A stretch of 6,120 bases of DNA from Rhodospirillaceae bacterium (GTDB lineage: Bacteria; Pseudomonadota; Alphaproteobacteria; MPNO01; UBA2964): the NCBI GenBank assembly GCA_018660305.1, contig JABJKO010000084.1, positions 1 through 6,120 on the forward strand, given 5' to 3'. Below the pieces are notes generated by a model. The model searched no databases, was not told the DNA's origin, and was given only the letters and a program-made list of their open reading frames with translations. Positions within the stretch are counted from its first letter, which is position 1, and the number at the start of each line of letters is the position of its first letter. Both the position numbers and the translations under genes were made by a program. Shown here one piece after another: positions 4,573 through 6,120 of this stretch.

Positions 4573-5975
4573 GGAATCTGTTTCCGCGCAGCCTCGCCGG
4601 CCAGACCATATTGGTCCTATTGATCGGACTGACGGTTTCGCACGCGCTGAGCATGCTGATCTATTCCGGCGACCGTATCGAGGCCATCACCCATCTGGGC
4701 GGCCGTCATATGGCGCAAAGGATTGGCAATATCGTGCGGCTTTTGAACGAAACACCGCCGTCGTGGCGGAGCCGTGTCGCCGCCGCGCTCGACCACCCGG
4801 CGTTCCGCGTTACACTATCCCGGGAAAGCCAAGTGCTGCCAACCGGCGAAGGCGGATTTCGTGCCGCGCTGGTCCGTAATTTCATCGAACAGGAACTGGG
4901 CGGGAAATCGGCGCCGGCGGTTCTAGTCCAGTATCTGGAGGATCGCCGCGCCCCGGCGCTGGGCACCGTTTCCGGAACGGCTGGCCAGATGGCTGGGCAG
5001 ATGGGCGCGCACATGCCGATGATGATGGCCGGCGATATGTCCGCGATCGCATTCATGATTTCGGTCCAACTCGGTGACAAAAGCTGGGTGAAAATTTTTA
5101 GCAATATCCCGGATACAGGATCGTTCTGGTCGCTAACCTCGCTAACGTCCATATCGCTGATGGTGGTCGCCGTTATCCTGCTGTCAATCTGGGTGGTACG
5201 CCGCATGACGCAGCCGTTCAGAAGGTTTGCGGCGGCGGCGCAAATCCTCGGAAAAAATATCCATGCGCCGCCGCTTAATCTTGAGGGGCCGAGCGAAGTT
5301 ACCGATGCTGCTAAGGCCTTCAACGACATGCAGGAACGCCTCCAACGGTTCGTCGAAAACCGAACCCGCATGCTGGCGGCCATTTCCCACGATCTGCGGA
5401 CACCGATCACGCGGCTCAGGTTGCGCGCCGAGCTGGCCGAAGACGGCGAAGACCGCGCCAAGATACTGACGACCCTCGATGAAATGGAAGCCATGATCGC
5501 ATCGACGATGTCGTTCGCCCGCGACGATGCGGATACGGAACCGGCCCGTATCGTCGATTTGACTGCGCTGCTGGAAAGCATCTCGGATGACTTTACGGAT
5601 ATGGGGAAAAATGTCGAGCTCACGGCTCAAGCCGGTATCCTCTATGAGTGTCGTCCAAACGCCATTAAGCGCGCTCTCACTAACCTTATCGAAAATGCCG
5701 TTAATTACGGCGGCAATGCGCGCATCCGTCTCGATACCGAGGGCACAGGATTGGTCATTATTATTGACGATGATGGACCGGGTATACCGCCAGATCGATT
5801 GGACCGAGTGTTCGACCCCTTTTTCCGGCTGGAAGAATCGCGAAGCGCCGCTACCGGAGGTATCGGATTGGGGCTTAGCGTCGTGCAAACAATTATCAAC
5901 GCCCACGGCGGCGAAATTTCAATTATCAATCGCCAAGATTGTGGGCTGCGTGCGGTGGTCAAATTGCCAAATTAA
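4569..5975 (+). CDS. Sensor histidine kinase with a Met-rich periplasmic loop
   Basis: This 468-residue inner-membrane sensor kinase pairs with the upstream regulator. Membrane helix 1 is at about 12-33, followed by a periplasmic domain (34-187), helix 2 (188-211) and a HAMP linker (212-265). The HisKA domain carries His274 in AISHDLRTPITRLR, in the EnvZ/CpxA style. The ATPase domain has all boxes: Asn376 in NLIENAVNYG, DDGPGIP at 401-407, FDPFFR at 415-420, and the GGIGLGL lid at 430-436. All catalytic residues needed for autophosphorylation are present. The unusual part is residues 140-157 of the periplasmic domain, with seven Met and one His (QMAGQMGAHMPMMM), just before helix 2. This resembles the tract in the exported Met-rich protein and suggests Cu(I)/Ag(I) sensing, which is inference. 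No strong ribosome binding site precedes it, consistent with coupling to the regulator gene. An IS begins four bases after its stop. Confidence 0.95.
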   Translation: MRNLFPRSLAGQTILVLLIGLTVSHALSMLIYSGDRIEAITHLGGRHMAQRIGNIVRLLNETPPSWRSRVAAALDHPAFRVTLSRESQVLPTGEGGFRAALVRNFIEQELGGKSAPAVLVQYLEDRRAPALGTVSGTAGQMAGQMGAHMPMMMAGDMSAIAFMISVQLGDKSWVKIFSNIPDTGSFWSLTSLTSISLMVVAVILLSIWVVRRMTQPFRRFAAAAQILGKNIHAPPLNLEGPSEVTDAAKAFNDMQERLQRFVENRTRMLAAISHDLRTPITRLRLRAELAEDGEDRAKILTTLDEMEAMIASTMSFARDDADTEPARIVDLTALLESISDDFTDMGKNVELTAQAGILYECRPNAIKRALTNLIENAVNYGGNARIRLDTEGTGLVIIIDDDGPGIPPDRLDRVFDPFFRLEESRSAATGGIGLGLSVVQTIINAHGGEISIINRQDCGLRAVVKLPN

Positions 5976-5979
5976 GTTT

Positions 5980-6120
5980 GGGGCTGATCCAGATAACGCG
6001 ATTTTGAGGTTATCATGGGACCTATGCGCAAGAGCCGCCTAAGCCACTGCAAACAAGATCGGCTGATAGAGCATTTTGTTTCTGGATCCACTGCTTTAAC
6101 AGCGGCCAGTCTCTGTGGCG
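5980..6120 (+). mobile_element. IS1595-type insertion sequence, left part (continues beyond the window)
   Basis: The element begins with GGGGCTGATCC, four bases after the kinase stop codon, and contains the start of a transposase gene. Its first 59 bp repeat the remnant at 85-143 in the same orientation with one mismatch. The start point is inferred from where the similarity between the two copies begins, with different flanks on each side. The right end lies outside the window, so the inverted repeat and the target duplication (expected 8 bp, here ttaagttt at 5972-5979) cannot be confirmed. Confidence 0.8.
6015..6120 (+). CDS. IS1595-family transposase, N-terminal part
   Basis: Thirty-five codons are visible before the window edge. 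The sequence MRKSRLSHCKQDRLIEHFVSG followed by TALTAASLCG matches my memory of the N-terminal helix-turn-helix-like region of IS1595-family (IS1016-like) transposases, which act before a DDE-type integrase core not seen here. Two in-frame starts exist. The ATG at 6015 is preferred because GAGG (6006-6009) lies five bases upstream; the ATG at 6024 would be 14 bases from it. No frameshift is seen in the visible part, so the gene may be intact downstream. Confidence 0.85.
   Translation, partial: MGPMRKSRLSHCKQDRLIEHFVSGSTALTAASLCG

Noticed and set aside
4706..5623. A 305-residue open frame on the minus strand
   Set aside because: It is fully antisense to the sensor kinase, whose conserved motifs are intact. 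The product is Ser/Arg-rich with no domain pattern, typical of a shadow frame.
5184..5906. A 240-residue open frame on the minus strand
   Set aside because: It is antisense to the kinase HAMP and catalytic domains, with no ribosome binding site or recognisable motif.

Overview
The window looks like a metal-response (probably copper or silver) island from a Gram-negative proteobacterium, most likely an alphaproteobacterium. The evidence is moderately high GC content, proteobacterial-style Shine-Dalgarno sites, an OmpR/EnvZ-type two-component pair, and exported proteins including a membrane-anchored cytochrome c and a YVTN propeller. The taxonomic call is an inference; nothing in the window fixes the genus.

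Layout, left to right. Positions 1-79 hold a possible 3' end of an unidentified reading frame. Positions 85-143 are a 59-bp left-end remnant of an IS1595-type insertion sequence. Two genes follow on the minus strand: a membrane-anchored monohaem cytochrome c (178-612) and, upstream of it, an unrecognised 142-residue ORF (644-1072). Upstream of these is a regulatory region with three copies of a TTTGTSACAA-like box (1176-1216). A leftward rho-independent terminator (1319-1352) separates this unit from a second minus-strand operon. Read in transcription order, that operon encodes a Met/His-rich exported protein (3666-3106), a SHOCT-domain small membrane protein (3040-2771) and an exported YVTN beta-propeller protein (2661-1588). 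GC-rich hairpins lie in both of its intercistronic gaps. Divergently, on the plus strand, an OmpR-family response regulator (3853-4572) overlaps by 4 bp with a sensor histidine kinase (4569-5975). Four bases after the kinase stop an IS1595-type element begins (5980) and runs off the window; only the first 35 codons of its transposase are visible. Its first 59 bp match the remnant at 85-143 at 58 of 59 positions, in the same orientation.

How the parts fit together (inference). The periplasmic loop of the kinase contains a Met/His cluster that resembles the Met-rich tract of the exported protein encoded divergently from it. This suggests that the sensor reads a soft metal such as Cu(I) or Ag(I) and that the Met-rich protein binds it. 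The same box family occurs in the divergent regulator/Met-rich intergenic region and in front of the cytochrome unit, so one regulator probably controls all three transcription units. No efflux pump, P-type ATPase or multicopper oxidase is in the window. The visible module is therefore a periplasmic binding and redox module rather than a complete classical copper-resistance operon, and it is bracketed by same-orientation IS ends.
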